Shown here piece by piece: positions 5,921-5,977 of a stretch of 5,977 nucleotides of DNA. Numbering within the stretch: position 1 is the first letter of the stretch; each line of letters starts with the position of its first letter. Source of the DNA: an uncultured bacterium (GTDB lineage: Bacteria > Bacteroidota > Bacteroidia > Chitinophagales > CAIOSU01); NCBI GenBank assembly GCA_903861055.1, contig CAIOSU010000149.1, positions 1-5,977 on the forward strand, written 5' to 3'. Under the pieces are notes generated by a model. It did not search any database, was not told the DNA's origin, and saw nothing but the letters and a program-made list of their open reading frames with translations. Position numbers and translations under genes: made by a program.

Positions 5921-5977
5921 TTATACTTGCAACGGAGCAATAAGCATGGTTACTTCAAGTTCACCACCCACCCAAGC
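5921..5977 (-). CDS. Possible 3' end of a convergent gene, cut by the window edge
   Basis: Read on the minus strand from the edge, 18 codons without a break (AWVGGELEVTMLIAPLQV) run to a TAA at 5921-5923. The alternating hydrophobic pattern and ordinary codons look like the last beta strand of a real protein, and the position just beyond the repeats fits a convergent gene. The piece is too short to identify or to prove coding. Confidence 0.3.
   Translation of the reverse strand, partial: AWVGGELEVTMLIAPLQV

Noticed and set aside
5542..5940. Minus-strand open frames over the end of the SUMF1 gene and the repeats
   Set aside because: They are antisense to a well-supported gene, and their proline-rich repeated peptide (PPPNLPLKKGEE type) is simply the translated palindromic repeat.
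5697..5977. DGR template repeat for the SUMF1 3' end
   Set aside because: No stretch here resembles 5559-5696; the only repeats are the G/C-rich palindromes.

Overview
The window looks like chromosomal DNA of a Bacteroidota member, probably free-living and related to the Chitinophagales/Flavobacteriia/Saprospirales. The reasons are a C-terminal type IX secretion (T9SS) sorting domain with a YPNP motif, A/T-rich leaders without clear Shine-Dalgarno sequences, -7 elements resembling the Bacteroidota TAnnTTTG box, and moderate GC content. No mobile-element or phage gene is visible.

Left part (1-2141), housekeeping genes. An AlkD-type DNA glycosylase gene (57-749, +) converges, with a 5-bp gap, on a beta-carbonic anhydrase gene (755-1393, -). 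That gene is intact except for one in-frame TAA after codon 132. All zinc ligands lie before the stop and the conserved C-terminal third lies after it, still open and in the same frame. A 145-bp divergent spacer leads to a PaiB-type FMN-binding protein (1539-2141, +).

Middle and right part (2142-5696), a cobalamin-regulated surface-protein unit. A TAnnTTTG-like promoter (about 2219-2226) sits directly before a cobalamin riboswitch aptamer (2239-2458) with a clear B12 box. The following 80 bases hold competing complementary segments. One segment (2466-2474) can pair either with the B12 box or with a downstream copy of the same sequence, so this is a likely expression platform. The first gene under this control is a secreted beta-propeller protein with a cadherin-like/Big_9 domain and a T9SS tail (2565-4124). 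It resembles the YncE/DUF5074 type of propeller to which the Bacteroides surface B12-binding protein BtuG belongs, but it has no lipobox. After an 87-bp spacer holding a perfect 16-bp inverted repeat with a duplicated arm comes a secreted FGE-sulfatase/SUMF1-fold protein (4212-5696) that lacks the catalytic cysteines of true formylglycine-generating enzymes. The working hypothesis is a cobalamin capture module at the cell surface, with the propeller exported by T9SS instead of as a lipoprotein.

Right edge (5697-5977). Two near-identical 47/48-bp G/C-rich hairpin repeats, 101 bp apart, follow the SUMF1 gene. One carries a canonical G-quadruplex motif. The last 57 bases may be the 3' end of a convergent minus-strand gene. 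No BtuB, TonB or other corrinoid gene is inside the window, so the B12 interpretation rests on the riboswitch and the propeller type.
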